This document shows positions 36,588 through 49,100 of a stretch of 64,000 nt of DNA, piece by piece (position 1 is the first letter of the stretch; every line of letters starts with the position of its first letter). Location: assembly GCA_022494885.1 (NCBI GenBank), contig JAGVSM010002440.1:1-64000 (forward strand). The letters are read 5' to 3'. This stretch comes from Micrasema longulum (taxonomy: Eukaryota > Arthropoda > Insecta > Trichoptera > Brachycentridae). Both the position numbers and the translations under genes were made by a program. Below the pieces are notes generated by a model. That model saw nothing but the letters and a program-made list of their open reading frames with translations. It did not search any database and had not been told where the DNA came from.

Positions 36588-38185
36588 TTATGTTTATTAT
36601 TTTTAAATCTCAATTTCAATTGAAATCTAGAACTCAAAATATTTCAAAAGATTTAGCTAAAACGACTTATACATAATGCCTTGACCTAGATTTTTATTAT
36701 TGTTTAAACCTAAATAGTAGAGAAGTAAAAAAGATGACTGTATGATATTATCTAATACCAACTGATCGGTAATATTAATTATTTAATGAAATAATGTTTA
36801 TATTATAATGAGAAGCATTCCATATAGTTTAATTGATATTGTTTATAAATTATGTTTTTAAATATAATAATATCAATATAACTAGTTGGGGTGTGCGGTG
36901 AGGTTTTCAATTAGGGAAGCAGTCAATAGGTACATAGGTAATATATAAGCAAGCTAGAGGTTTAATGCAATAATTTCAGCAAAAAAAAGTTACATTTTAA
37001 ATGTTGATATCAAAATAAAATCGAGTCAATCGATTTTAGTGCTTAATTTATTAATAAACACTCACAATTTGATATAAAAAATCAACATGGATTGGTTTGA
37101 CCAAACTGCTTCCGTAGACCTTCTAAAGATTTTAATTAGCGCAAGCGCGGACTTTGAATTTAATATTAAGCTCCCGCCTCAAAGGAATCGATGGATTTTT
37201 ACTTCGGTCTCTGATCTTTAAAAAATTGCGCGTGGGGTGGGTCGCATTTTTTTTTGAAGTTTTTAATCGTCAGATTAACCATAAACTAATCAAATCACAT
37301 TCGTTGTTATTAGTTAGTTATTACATATATTAGTTACCTTTTAGCTAAAAAATGACGTATTGATTTTGTCGACAAATTTTAGGGAAGCAATGGTTCCATC
37401 CAACCGATACTATGGGCGGGGCAATCGCATGTACCACAGATAGGTACCTTAATATACAGATCATTCAATTGGACAATAAACAACTTCTAATCATATTTTG
37501 TTTTATTTAAAATTTATTTTTGAATACCTATATATTTCTGGGTAATTGACGTGGATGCTACTTGTAAAATTTTTTGGTATTTGTGTACCATAAAATAGAT
37601 GTTTTATTTGATTCCATCGAGCCATGATCACTAAAATCTTGTAACCGACAGGGGAAATATTTTACGGAAGAATATTTTTTTCTTCTTAATTATTAAGGAA
37701 TGTGTGATACTTCAAGAGCCAAGTTTAGTTCAAAATATTAATCTTATTGTATCAATAAAATAAGTAGTCGAAACAGAGTTTGATTCTCGAAGTGTATTCC
37801 TTGTTTATTGAGTGGAATAAGCGTTCTCCTGTAATATATTGTTTTCATCAGTTACAATTTACGCTGTTTTGGCGATCGTAGCTTGACATGTTGCATAACT
37901 GATTTTATATTGACAACATGGTGAAAAAAATAATGCCTTGGCAAAACAAAAAATGTCTTTTAACAGCAAAAAATATTTTAATTCGGTCATGCACAAATGC
38001 GTAATATTTCGCAATAATAACGATGGGTTCAAAGTTATTAAATACATCTCAAAAAGTTTTTGGGTGACCAGTAATCATTACCTTCTACGTTCAGTATAAC
38101 AAGATTCATAGTCACTGTTTAAAAACTACATAAAAATCTAATCTAAGTTAAAATATTATTGAAACTTTGTTACAAAAATAATACA
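36588..38185. other. Spacer between P450 copies 2 and 3
   Basis: 1.6 kb, mostly AT-rich. It should hold the 3' UTR of copy 2 and the promoter of copy 3. I see no gene and no clear core promoter element. A slightly GC-richer patch at about 37130-37260 is unassigned. Confidence 0.5.
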
Positions 38186-41100
38186 ATGTTGGTTTTGATA
38201 GCATTGGTTTTACTGTTGTTGACAGTTTTGTCTCATTTGAGTACTAAAAAGGCTAGAATTATGTTGAGTTCGGTTCCTGGACCGTCACCAGTATACCCGT
38301 TTATTGGAAATGCCCATCATGCTATGGGTCATGCCAATGGTAAGATTCGTTTTTTTTTTAAATGTGTGTATTTAGTTGAAAATTTAATTATCCCGCTTGT
38401 GGAAACCAGCTTAAGACGAAAAATAATGATATTTTTATTTACAATATTGTTACACCTTGCTAGAATGAACCTTTCTGAAACTTTTAGATGTAAGTTATGC
38501 AATGCATGTGATGAAACCCATACACATTATACGTGAATTTGAAGCTTTATATCACAAAACAAGTCCCATCCTCTAGCTTTAGGGGCCACTGGTTAAACCT
38601 GAGGATATAAGTGCGCATGCCCCTTTCCTGATAACCAAATACTTCGAGGATCTGGGCTTGGAGGGGGAGATTCAGCAATATTTAAACACTCACCCAGAGA
38701 CCGTGGCTTGAAGGGCGAGAACTAATTTAAGCGGACCCGTCACAATAAATCTACACATGTCGCAGTCACGGAGCTTGTAATATGGCACTGACTCCCATTT
38801 TTCTAATTAAAAAAATCGATTTGAATGTTGTTTCAATTAATTATGTAGTTTCATACGAATATCAATTCTGCATAAAAATGCAAAAAATATTTCCTTTTTT
38901 TCCTCTGAGATTGGACTTGGAATTCATATTTCATTCAAAATGATTTTTAGTTTGGTTTTCCTCATACGTACACTTAATTTTATGTGAATGAATGAAAAAC
39001 ATTCGATATTTTACAATATAAAATCAAAATCGAAGATATAGTGCACCGGAGCAAATCCCGTAGAAGATTCTGGAGAGAACACATAAACAGAATGAGCGGC
39101 GATGTGTCCATAGTAGCCAAAGAATTGCCTTCCGGATGGCGCGGCGCCCATCTGGAGACCCCCTAAGCGACGGAAAGTGGGCCTCATCACGGGAAACTGA
39201 ATAGTCTAAGTAAAATAGATCGTCAGATCTACAAGAAGAGAAAGCAAAAGAACATAAAAACAACCATTATCTCTGGAAATATTAGATTTTTTTATCGTGT
39301 TGTTTTATATAAATGACAATAAAAACATACTTATTGTGATTTCAGATGTTTTCCTTTTATTGGATTGGATGTGTGGAGAATATGGAACGAGGTGTCGCGC
39401 TTTCGTTGGTCATCATCCCATTTTGGTTCTTGCTGACGTTAAAGATATTGAGGTAGTTCCATTAAAAATATGCTCATCTTAAAAATAGCTAATACATAAA
39501 GATTTACCTATGGCATCCTAAGAGTATTATTAAACTAACAATATACTGTTTTAGGTGGTTCTAAGTAAACAAGATTTCGAGAAATCTGACGAATACTTAT
39601 TTTTCCACCCTTGGTTAGGAACAGGTTTACTTACTAGTAAAGGTAAATCGCTTTCCATAGTTTCATTACACTATTATTATAGAAACTGTATTAGAAAATA
39701 AAACGATTTAATTTTGATTTTAGGAGAAAAGTGGAAAAAGCATAGAAAGGCCATAACGCCATCGTTTCATTTCAACATTTTAGAAAATTTTGTACAAGTT
39801 TTCAATGATCAGACCGACATTCTCGTGGAAAAATTGCAAGCAAGGGCCGATACTCAAGAAGCATTTGACGTGTTTCCATTAATATCCCTGTATGCCTTGG
39901 ATGTCATTTGTGGTATGAAAAAATACAAATAGATTTATTTTGTAAATGTAAAAAAAAACATCACCATTTCCCTATCCGCACCCAATGGTGCATAAGTTAG
40001 AAATGAGCGTTCCGGTTATTTAAAAAGAGTAGCAGTAACAGTTACCGTTCCATAAATTAAACTATTTTGTGTAACCGTTTGAAAAATAACAGCTTAGAGC
40101 AGTATCGGTAAAAAATCTAGTATAACCAGCTGCTGAAGCAGTTTTACAAAAATAAATTATACTGTTTCTGTAACGTTCACAAATTAAACTACTTCGTGAA
40201 ACTGTGGGTAAAACCGTGCCGTAAAAAAATGTTGCTTCCTATACTCATCTTTGTATCTACAATAATGTTATATTTTCGTTAATATTTTTTCTTAACTTTT
40301 ACAGAAACTGCTATGGGAGTATCCATTAATGCCCAAAACGATGCAGATTCAGAGTATGTTAGAGCTGTCAAAACGTAAATGATTATAACTAAATAATTAC
40401 AAGATTATAGTTAATTATATATGAATGAAAATATTCCACAAAATAAAAATATGTTTTCTATAAAGTAAATAATTTGATTGATTCCTTTTTAGGCAATGTG
40501 AAATAATTGTTGAGCGAATGAAGAACCCCTTTAAAAAGCTGAATTTTATATTCAACTTAACAGAAGATTTTAACAATCAAAAGAAAGCACTTAACGTGCT
40601 TCATGGATTTACGAACAAAATGATAAAAGAAAGAAAGAAATTGCTTCAAAACAAATACAAAACGTATGGCAGTTACATTCATGAAAATGGTCAGTACAAA
40701 CTACTTAGAACCAAGTTCATCCCTAAATTTTTATTTTTTGAGTCTATGATCAAGCATGCGTTTAAATTATAGTCCACACTACATTATCAATATTTTCACG
40801 GCAATTTATTTAGTTAAAATATAATACATTTTTGGAAACGAACATATGAGACGAATTATTCGCAAAAGTTATGTTTTATTTCAATTACAGGCCCAAAGAA
40901 GAAAATGGTATTTTTGGATCTTCTTCTTCTGTCCACAATTGATGGAAAACCTTTAGATGATAACAGTTTGAGAGAAGAAGTTGATACATTTTTGTTTGAG
41001 GTACCTACTTTTTCTAATAACTTCTGTGTTAAAAAAAATAGCAAATTAATAAACATTTTACATGTTACAAAGAAAAAAGTGAAAATTTTTGTATGATATT

Positions 41101-42108
41101 CATTTGAAAACATTGGTTTCATGTCTTTGATTGCTAAAATAATACGTAAAAATAACGTGATGGGAATTTCGTTTTAATTTTATTTCACTTTTAGGGCCAT
41201 GACACCACCACAACAGCATTAAGTTTTGTTTTATATTTACTCTCCATGTACCCTGATGCACAAACTAAAGCGTACGATGAGCAATTTTCTATGTTTGGTA
41301 CGGAAAAAAGCAAATCACCAAAACACAGGTTGGCGTCTACATAAACATAATAAAATAAACTTTCAATAAAATTAAAAACTAACAATTACGCAATACAACA
41401 ATAAAGTGAGCTTGTAATTATTTTTTTTGTGTTTTTAGCGAATTGCAAAATATGAAGTATTTAGGAATGGCCATACAGGAATCTTTGCGATTATTTCCCT
41501 CAGTTCCACTCTTGGCTAGAAAAAACTATAAAGATACACAAATAAGTATGTAATGTTGAACTATTTCAAACTACTGATAAATCAATTCGATTGTTACCAC
41601 AATTTATAATTTTAAATCTATGTTAACTAAGCAAGCACCGTTTATTTTCACAGACGATTTACAAGTTCCCAGTGGAACCACCATTTTAGTTTTAATTTAT
41701 AATGGTAACAGGAATCCGGACATTTTTTCGGATCCTAATAAATTTATTCCGGAAAGGTTTCTAGCTGAAGAATGCAATAAAAGAAATCCTTATTCTTCCA
41801 TCCCCTTCAGTGCCGGGACAAGAAATTGCATAGGTAAAAAAATAAAAACCATTGTATAATATAATTTTAAAAACTACCTTATTCTATAATATTATTAGTG
41901 AAGATGTATGTGTATTTTTCGTTTTCTTAAATGAAAATATTTTCTTATTATAGGTCAAAAATTTGCAATGCTAGAAATGAAAACAATTTTGTCCAAAATA
42001 GTAAGGAATTTTGAGATTCTTCCCTCTGGTGTAGATATTCAACTCGGAGCAGATGTGATACTCAAATCCAGGAATGGAATTAACATCAAAGTTAGAAGAA
42101 GAGAATAA
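38186..42108 (+). CDS. Cytochrome P450, CYP4 family (array copy 3)
   Basis: Eleven exons: 38186-38339, 39346-39452, 39555-39642, 39724-39912, 40305-40374, 40493-40689, 40891-41000, 41195-41328, 41439-41545, 41654-41833, 41954-42108. They total 1491 nt and encode 496 residues, complete and in frame. I chose the ATG at 38186, which starts the hydrophobic anchor; the in-frame TTG upstream is not needed. Landmarks: VPGP hinge, [13 protein letters not shown] (I-helix, covalent-heme Glu305), ESLR (364-367), [14 protein letters not shown] with heme-ligand Cys444. It has the canonical GHDTT, while copies 1 and 2 have GHDTV. It is the most diverged copy: exon 1 ends [10 protein letters not shown] rather than NGxELxxGGPE, and exon 3 lacks one codon. 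The introns are short (about 80 bp to 1 kb). AATAAA overlaps the stop region (42107-42112). The same enzyme class is expected, but substrate preference may differ. Confidence 0.94.
38550..38790. other. Unassigned GC-richer insertion in intron 1 of copy 3
   Basis: Base composition is unlike the AT-rich surroundings (for example GAGACCGTGGCTTGAAGGGC). It is probably a transposon fragment; no motif or ends were recognised. Confidence 0.3.
39030..39260 (+). mobile_element. Possible LINE C-terminal relic
   Basis: The plus strand reads [20 protein letters not shown], loosely like the WxxHIxRM...R region of LINE ORF2 tails. It is degenerate and lies in intron 1 of P450 copy 3. Confidence 0.35.
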
Positions 42109-42921
42109 TAAATATTTTCATAATTAAATAAAATACAGTAATTCTGAAGTATTTACAAAAATTACAAGTTATATAATAAACACCATTATTAAAAACATTG
42201 AATATCATTTTAAAAATGTGTATTTTTATTTGTTTGCAAAAAGGTTATAAAGTTTTGAAGTAATTTGTATTATTATGAACACTAGTAGGACAAAATTATA
42301 TAAAAAATAATATGGGATAAAAACATAAAAGGACAATATGAAATAACATATTAGAATTTTCTTATTTGCCATACTCGTATGACCGTCTTCTGACATGGCG
42401 TCTGCATTGGACCACCAAATGCAATTTATTTCGATCATAGGTAAGGTAATTGGTTTTACACTTCAGATGTTAGTCCAAGAAAAGAGGAACACATAACGGT
42501 ACCTTTTAAACAAATATTTCATTTCGACCTTACCAGGAATCGAATTCGGGACCTCAAACATGGTAATAGGGCTAGATATTAAGTACTAAGAGCCCGGTAT
42601 AGAGGAAATTCTTAGCGCCCCTACCCCAACACACTCCCGCTCTTCCGGCCCATGTCCCATGCTTACCGGTCCATGGTCCACCAAATTGTCTGAGAATCAA
42701 GGCATCATTTTTTTTTCTATATTAGTTCCATAAAATAAATAAGGGGAGTACGCAATTATTCTATCATCTCTCGTACTCTCAATAAATTATTTAACCCCTG
42801 GAAAACGTTGCATTGCTGTTCACCAAAATTTTTGACCAGTTTTGATTGCTGATTTCAATCAATAATATATTTAATCAATAAAATGATAATTGTATTAAAT
42901 TCAAACAAAATCATAATTTAC

Positions 42922-43172
42922 TTTCCGCACCTAATGGTGCATAGGGCACTTAATTAGTACACCAATCGCAGTGTATCTTGATCATTTTTGTTACATGAAG
43001 ATAAAATGATCAGTCTTACGCTTCAGATACCAGTCCATGGACTATGAAATATTCTAGTGTAAAAACATTTTTTTAAATAAATATTTCATGTCAACCATGG
43101 CAGGAATGAACTTGAGACCTCTTGCATGGTAGGCAAACGCGCTGACCACTGCACCACGAGGCCGACTTATAG
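42922..43172 (-). repeat. tRNA-derived SINE, family 1 (best full copy)
   Basis: On the minus strand the head GTGGTGCAGTGGTCAGCGCG precedes a diverged B box and the common body, ending in the CCCTATGCACCATTAGGTGC region. The length is about 250 bp. Confidence 0.78.
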
Positions 43173-44339
43173 CCGATTAAGAATTTTAATTATTTATGTA
43201 TTTATTTACTTTATGAATTTATTGCATAAAATTAGTATACATATTCAATAACAAATCTATATAAAACTAATTAATATAAAATGAAAACGGAGTGTTCTCT
43301 GTTTATGATAGTATCCATCTAACATGGCTTAGCCTGTTCTAAGATGGAGAGTAAAACGAGGCCGTATTATTTTACAATATATAATTAAGATTTAAGTCAG
43401 GTGATCATTATAAGTTCATTTATTAACAAGTAGCAATTTTGAACGCATCTCAATAATTCCACATTTTTCTTGAAAATCTAAGGTGAAGTGAAACTGATAT
43501 TTTATCTATGGTAAATATTGACAATTGACAGTTGAAGCATGAAAGTAGAAGGTACCTTTAAGCGATAAGTTTTAACTATTCACTTTTTTATAAACTATAT
43601 CTGTTTTAAGATTGTAGGCAATAATTATTTACTGTTTTAGAAAGTGGATTGTGAAGATACAAATAAATAAAACATTGTTTTTAAGGTTTGTATTGTTACA
43701 CCCGTCATTGACTACACAAACATATCCAATGTTTTAGCAGAAGTAATATGTTTACTGTACAATCATTCATAGATTACCGGCTCTCAACATGTTCATACAT
43801 TTTAGTTATATAAGCATATGCCGGCTTCCAGAATTTCTATTTAAATGGTTCATGTACATGATGTTATCCAAGATTAGCTCAAAATAAGTGTATGTCAAGA
43901 AATAATCCTAAGGCGAACCAAACGTTAGGATAAGATAATGTTGGAATTCCACTTAAAGAATTGTAGACATTACAGTACCACTAGCATAAATATGTGGATT
44001 TGTATAAATCACTATTTTGTTTTGAATTTGAAAGGAAAATAATCAAATTTAGAACTCTGTATTTTGTTAGGCTATATTTTTTACGCACGACTCGATAAGA
44101 CATAGGTAAATGCAAAAATTAATCTAAAAAATTAATAGTTTTTTAAAATGTACATGAAATCTATGCATTAATAAAAACATGAAACAGAATAAAGATTGAA
44201 TCTTAGAAGATATTATTTACAGTTACAACTAAAATTGTAGTCAAAATCAAAATGACTAGATAGCAAGTGTGTGATTCCTTGAGGTAATAATACTTGCAAT
44301 GAGAAAGTTCAGTGGTTTTTTAAATTTTTAAATTTGTTA

Positions 44340-44485
44340 ATAGACTATTAAAAAGCCAAAAAAAATATTTTTCAATTTTTATGCATCGTATTATCAGCGA
44401 TACGATTTTTTAAAGTATCGTATTTCTGAAATAACTCCACGTGTGACATCAGAGGTTCTCTTCTGCTTGTTCTCGATCAGTTCTG
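44340..44485 (-). repeat. Foldback/MITE family B, interrupted half copy
   Basis: AGCGATACGATTTTTTAAAG and CTCCACGTGTGACATCAGAG match the right arm of 35386-36198 and 56915-57060. The match stops abruptly at CAGTTCTGCC, where LINE sequence begins. Confidence 0.6.
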
Positions 44486-44486
44486 C

Positions 44487-45100
44487 CTATAATACGCGAA
44501 AACAATACTCACTTATAGATTCAAACACTACTCTTACTCAAATGAAAGACATAACCCCCACAATACATCACATACAAATAATATAATCACTAGATCCTCA
44601 ACACATAAACAACTTAAACAAATACAAACTAATACCACTTTCAGACAAAGGGATTTTGAGTATTATTCAATTAAAATCTATAACCTACTTCCACTATCTA
44701 TTAAAGCAATTAGTAATGAGAAAATGTTTAAAAAGGCTATAAAAAAATGGATAGTGGAGCTAGGTAGAAGTAAAATGGATTGTCTCATTCGCCCATACCA
44801 ATGCTGAATCAACTGCTCCACAACTGTATGGCTTATGTTAGGTTTTTGTTGTTTTCATTGTGTGTTTTGTAATATAAATAATATAGATGTATATAAATAC
44901 CTTGTTTTTTTAAACTGTCTGAATATTTGTTAATTATGTTTGTTTTTTAAGTGAGTCTTCTTTGTTTATTCTCAAATGTAATAAAAAAAAACTAAATTGT
45001 TAAGTGTCCTCGGCACGGAAAACCCCAGTGAGGTCACATTATTTTTATTATTAATTTATAGTTTGTAAGCGAAAAATATGAATAAATAAAAAAATAAAAT
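44487..45100 (+). mobile_element. LINE 3' end inserted in a foldback element
   Basis: The plus strand reads FRQRDFEYYSIKIYNLLPLS, then IKAISNEKMFKKAIKKWI, a LINE ORF2 tail, followed by a 3' UTR and an (AATAAA)-rich tail at 45083-45105. Confidence 0.7.
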
Positions 45101-45484
45101 AATATAAGTTATGGTAGGTATCTCCCTAGAAAGCTCACCATCCACTTTAATTCTTGTTTTGTCATTATTATTTTGAAGTATTTGAATTAAATATGTGATG
45201 ACAATTAGTGATTTAATGATTTCAATAAAAAAAAATATGGCTGGTTTGACATTCTTGATTTTACCAATCTCACAGCTGTTTAATGGTCCTAAAGCGCGTG
45301 CGCAACAAAAACAGGCAGCGCAACTTTAAATGGACAAATCTCATAAATAATAATGTTTGGATAATTTATTATTTATCTACATAATTATTACATTAACTCG
45401 TCTATTCAGAGACCACATAAACAATGCGATGAATTTACCTCTATGAGATGTTTTGCTGTTCAATATCAAAATTTAAAGAATTAT

Positions 45485-45770
45485 TTATTTTAACACTTTA
45501 TATACATATGAAGTTTACATACAATTGTATAAGGGCGGGCATATTGCCTTAAGGCAATTTATTCCTACCTACCCAAACCGTTCAATTTGAGAAAAAATCA
45601 GTGGTGTATAAACATGTTTTTGGGATATTATAATATTTTTATTGTAGAACAAAATACTGATAAACGTATAAATTTTTTGAGAAATAAAAATTGTTGATAT
45701 ATCTACACTATACTATGAAGAGAGGAGGGGGTAAAGAGGGAAGGAAAAAGGGAGGAGATAGGAAAAACTC
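45485..45770 (-). mobile_element. LINE family A, 3' terminus (copy 4)
   Basis: It contains the perfect palindrome ATTGCCTTAAGGCAAT (45543-45558) and the CTATACTATGAAGAGAGGAG stretch shared with 16560 and 25245. Almost only the UTR remains. Confidence 0.78.
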
Positions 45771-46176
45771 AAATACTGTTATTATGTTGTAATTTATTAT
45801 GTCACTTATCTATTTTGTGTTTGAGTCCTACTATTGTTTTAATATTAAAAAAAACATGTAATCTTTAAGTGCATAATTTTTTCAATTTGTATTTTTGTGT
45901 TTATTTTGTGTTTTGTATCAGTTTGCATTATATAAATATATGTAATGTTAATTCTTATGGATACAATAGTTATATTAAGAAATCTCCCATGCAATAATAA
46001 TGCCGAATATATCTCAACTGGCTTATTTTTATGTGCCTACTTAAATCTACTTGAATTTTAGTTTTATAATCCATGTAAATAAATATATCCCACAAAAAAT
46101 TATTTCAATGCATAATTTCACTTTTGTACGCATTTTTAATATTTTTATTTTCTGTGTGTTTGTAGAAAGTACAAAA

Positions 46177-49100
46177 ATGAAATCTTGTGCTGTTTCTGGA
46201 TGTAACAACACAAAATGCTCTTCCTCTGGAGTATCTTTTTTCCCTTTTCCATTAAATACAAACAGGTTAGTGATCTTTTAGTTGAATTGTGCAGAAAAAT
46301 ATTTTTGTAATTTTACTGCATACAAGAACATGTGTAACTGTAAAAAGGGACCTCCAGTCTACTTAATCGTTACGTTCATTTGAAAATGCCCTAACGAGGC
46401 GAAACAGTTGTCCGATTTTTTGTGTTTGTTTTAAAAAAGAAAATAAACAGAATCAGTAGACTTCAATCAGTGTTTGATTTTAAAATTAAAATTATAATTT
46501 GGAGTTCTACAAAATAAACGCCAATGCAATTAATAAATATTTTTTACTTACCATCAAAATGTCCATTTACTAATCATTATATGATTTCCAGGTGTTTACA
46601 GTGGCTTCTTATGTGCAATAGAAAGGATTTAGTAACACAAACACCCGAAACACTCAACAGTCAGTACAGTGTTTGCTCTTTGCATTTCACTCCTAATAGT
46701 TTTGTCAAAAATCATAAGAAATTATTGAAAGTGAATTCAATACCAACACTTCATATAAAGAAGGATATTTCTTATAGTGATGTTGTACCTACTGACTGTG
46801 AAACAAGCATTTCTGTATTTTTACAAGATAACAATTTCTCAGGAAACAGCTTAGATGAAACATTTTTAACAAACAATGAAAATTCTAGAAGTAGCGAAAA
46901 AAACACAGTAAATGATGAAAATAGTCATTTAATCTTCAATATATGCAGACTCTGTTCTGAAAGTAATTCAGAATCAAATAGTTTGTTCAATATATTAGAG
47001 ACTGCAAATGTTTTGGAGAAAATCAATGCATGTCTCCCTATAAAAATATTTTCAACCGATTGCTTACCCAAAAATATATGTACCCAATGCCATAAACGAC
47101 TGGAAAAACACTTCGAGTTTTATCGAACTGTTTTGGAATCCAACAATGTACTTAAAGAAATGTTTGAAAAAGGTTATGATGAGATTGTCGTAAAGGAAGA
47201 TTATCAAATGAAGATCGAGTCAACGCCAAATCAAGATATTCAAAATAATCATATATATATAGAAGTATTATCAGATAATACTGATTTAAACGGTGGAATG
47301 ATTTCATTAGCTGATGACAACATGGATGCTTTTTCTGATGATATTAGTGAAAACGTTATCATCGAAACAGTGGAACAGATGGAAGATAATAAGTCTGATA
47401 CTGATTTAATAAATATAGTTGTCAATGAAGAAGATAGTAGTAATGACCATACTTTAATTTTAGAAAATACACCAATGTATATGTGTAATAGCTGTAACGG
47501 ATTGGCTCCTGACGTGAATACTCTCTACAGTCATTCTATAAACAATCACTGTACATCTGAAGGGAACTTTGTCTGTGTGTTGTGTGACTCCACAACATAC
47601 TTTGATAAAGAAGAGCTTTTATTACACATGAATCTGCATATTTTTTCAGTGAGTATATAATTTTTGAGTCAATGTTATTAAATAGATAATTTTTTCTCGC
47701 ATTATCATAAAATTGATATATTTTTCAGGAATTGACTCCGGACACTAAACCAGACATGTTTAATCCTCAACCTTCTGCAGCAGAAAGTAATAAGTATTTA
47801 TGCAGAATTTGTGGAAAAAGGTTCAAGTCAAAACGTAGAATGGAATTTCACCTTGAGTTTCATATAGAAGAAAAGCCAGGATTATGCTCTTTGTGTAACA
47901 AAGTATGTACATAATAACAATTATAGTGTATTCTGTATATAGTATATAAATACTGAATTTCGCGGACGATAAGACACACTCAAAAATTTATCTTTCAATT
48001 TTTAGAAAAAACAAAATGTTTCGGATGATAAGACGCATCGGAACATAAGACGCACTCTAATTTTTGGTTGAATTTTCAGAGTAAAAAAGTGCATCTTATA
48101 GTTTGAAAACTACGGTAGTCCTTTTTATGTAGAACATTTATTTTGTGCAGTGGCAAATGTCTCTACTAAGGTTAAATCTTAGCTTTCATTTGAAATAAAA
48201 GTTTCAATGAACATATTTATTATACTAGATAAATTTCCTCAAACTAAACATGCCTACTTTAGGTTATTGAATAGAGCTCATTAAAATGTGGTTAAATATT
48301 TTTTAAATATTTTATTTAATCGATCTTCTACTCACACCTCATTAATTTGTGTCCTATTTGCAATTGTACTTTCTCTTTATCTTCTCTAGCCTTCATTTCT
48401 CTACTGGTGATATAGGTCTCTTCCAACTCCTTCTACTTGTCTGTTTTACCCCTCCGCATCCAGGCACCACCAGCTCTCTGGACAATGTTGTCGGTCCATC
48501 TCTTTAGTGACCTTTCAACACTCCTTTTATTTGTCCAGGGCCTCCACTTCAATATTCGTGGCGCCCATCAGGTGTCCCCATGTCTACTTGTCTAATCATA
48601 TGTTCTGCTTATTGCCACTTTAGTTTTGCCACGCGTTTCATGACATCAGCAACTTCTCCCTCAAATCTTTTTGTTTTTATTTTATTTCCAATATTTTAGT
48701 TGAAATTTGGTACTTTTTTTATTACATAATACATCACTTTATTCTATTCTTATCCTATCTCGAAAACTCTCACCAAGCACATGGCGTTCCATGAACCGTT
48801 GTGTGCATTTTAATATTTGGGCACTGCTTACTGCAAGTTTTGTCACCATAAGTTATTATCGATAGTATATACTCGTCAAAGATCTTTCTATTAAGGCAAA
48901 TTTGAATATCATTGTTTTCATAAACATGTTTTGATTTGGTAGAAAACAGTGCACAAGGGCACAGGACACAAATTAAAGCTTATCCCTTAGTAGAGACTAT
49001 ACTAAGAGGCGTTCTTTCGCGTTTTAAATAGAACTGTAATTTTTTTCAGACATTTGCTGACGAAAATCTTTTATACCGTCATGTGTTGTATCTCCATCGA

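Larger units (their letters stand above)
42109..46176. other. Spacer between P450 array and zinc-finger gene
   Basis: 4 kb without a gene. It holds SINE pieces (42430-42580 and 42922-43172, both minus), a foldback half copy (44340-44485), a LINE tail (44487-45100) and a LINE family A 3' end (45485-45770). 42600-42730 and 43180-44330 show nothing I recognise. The zinc-finger promoter probably lies in 45800-46170. An AG at 46164-46165 before the ATG could be the acceptor of a 5' UTR intron. Confidence 0.55.

Noticed and set aside
38159..38185. Alternative upstream TTG start for P450 copy 3
   Set aside because: Non-ATG and would add polar residues before the anchor. ATG at 38186 gives the normal CYP4 N-terminus.
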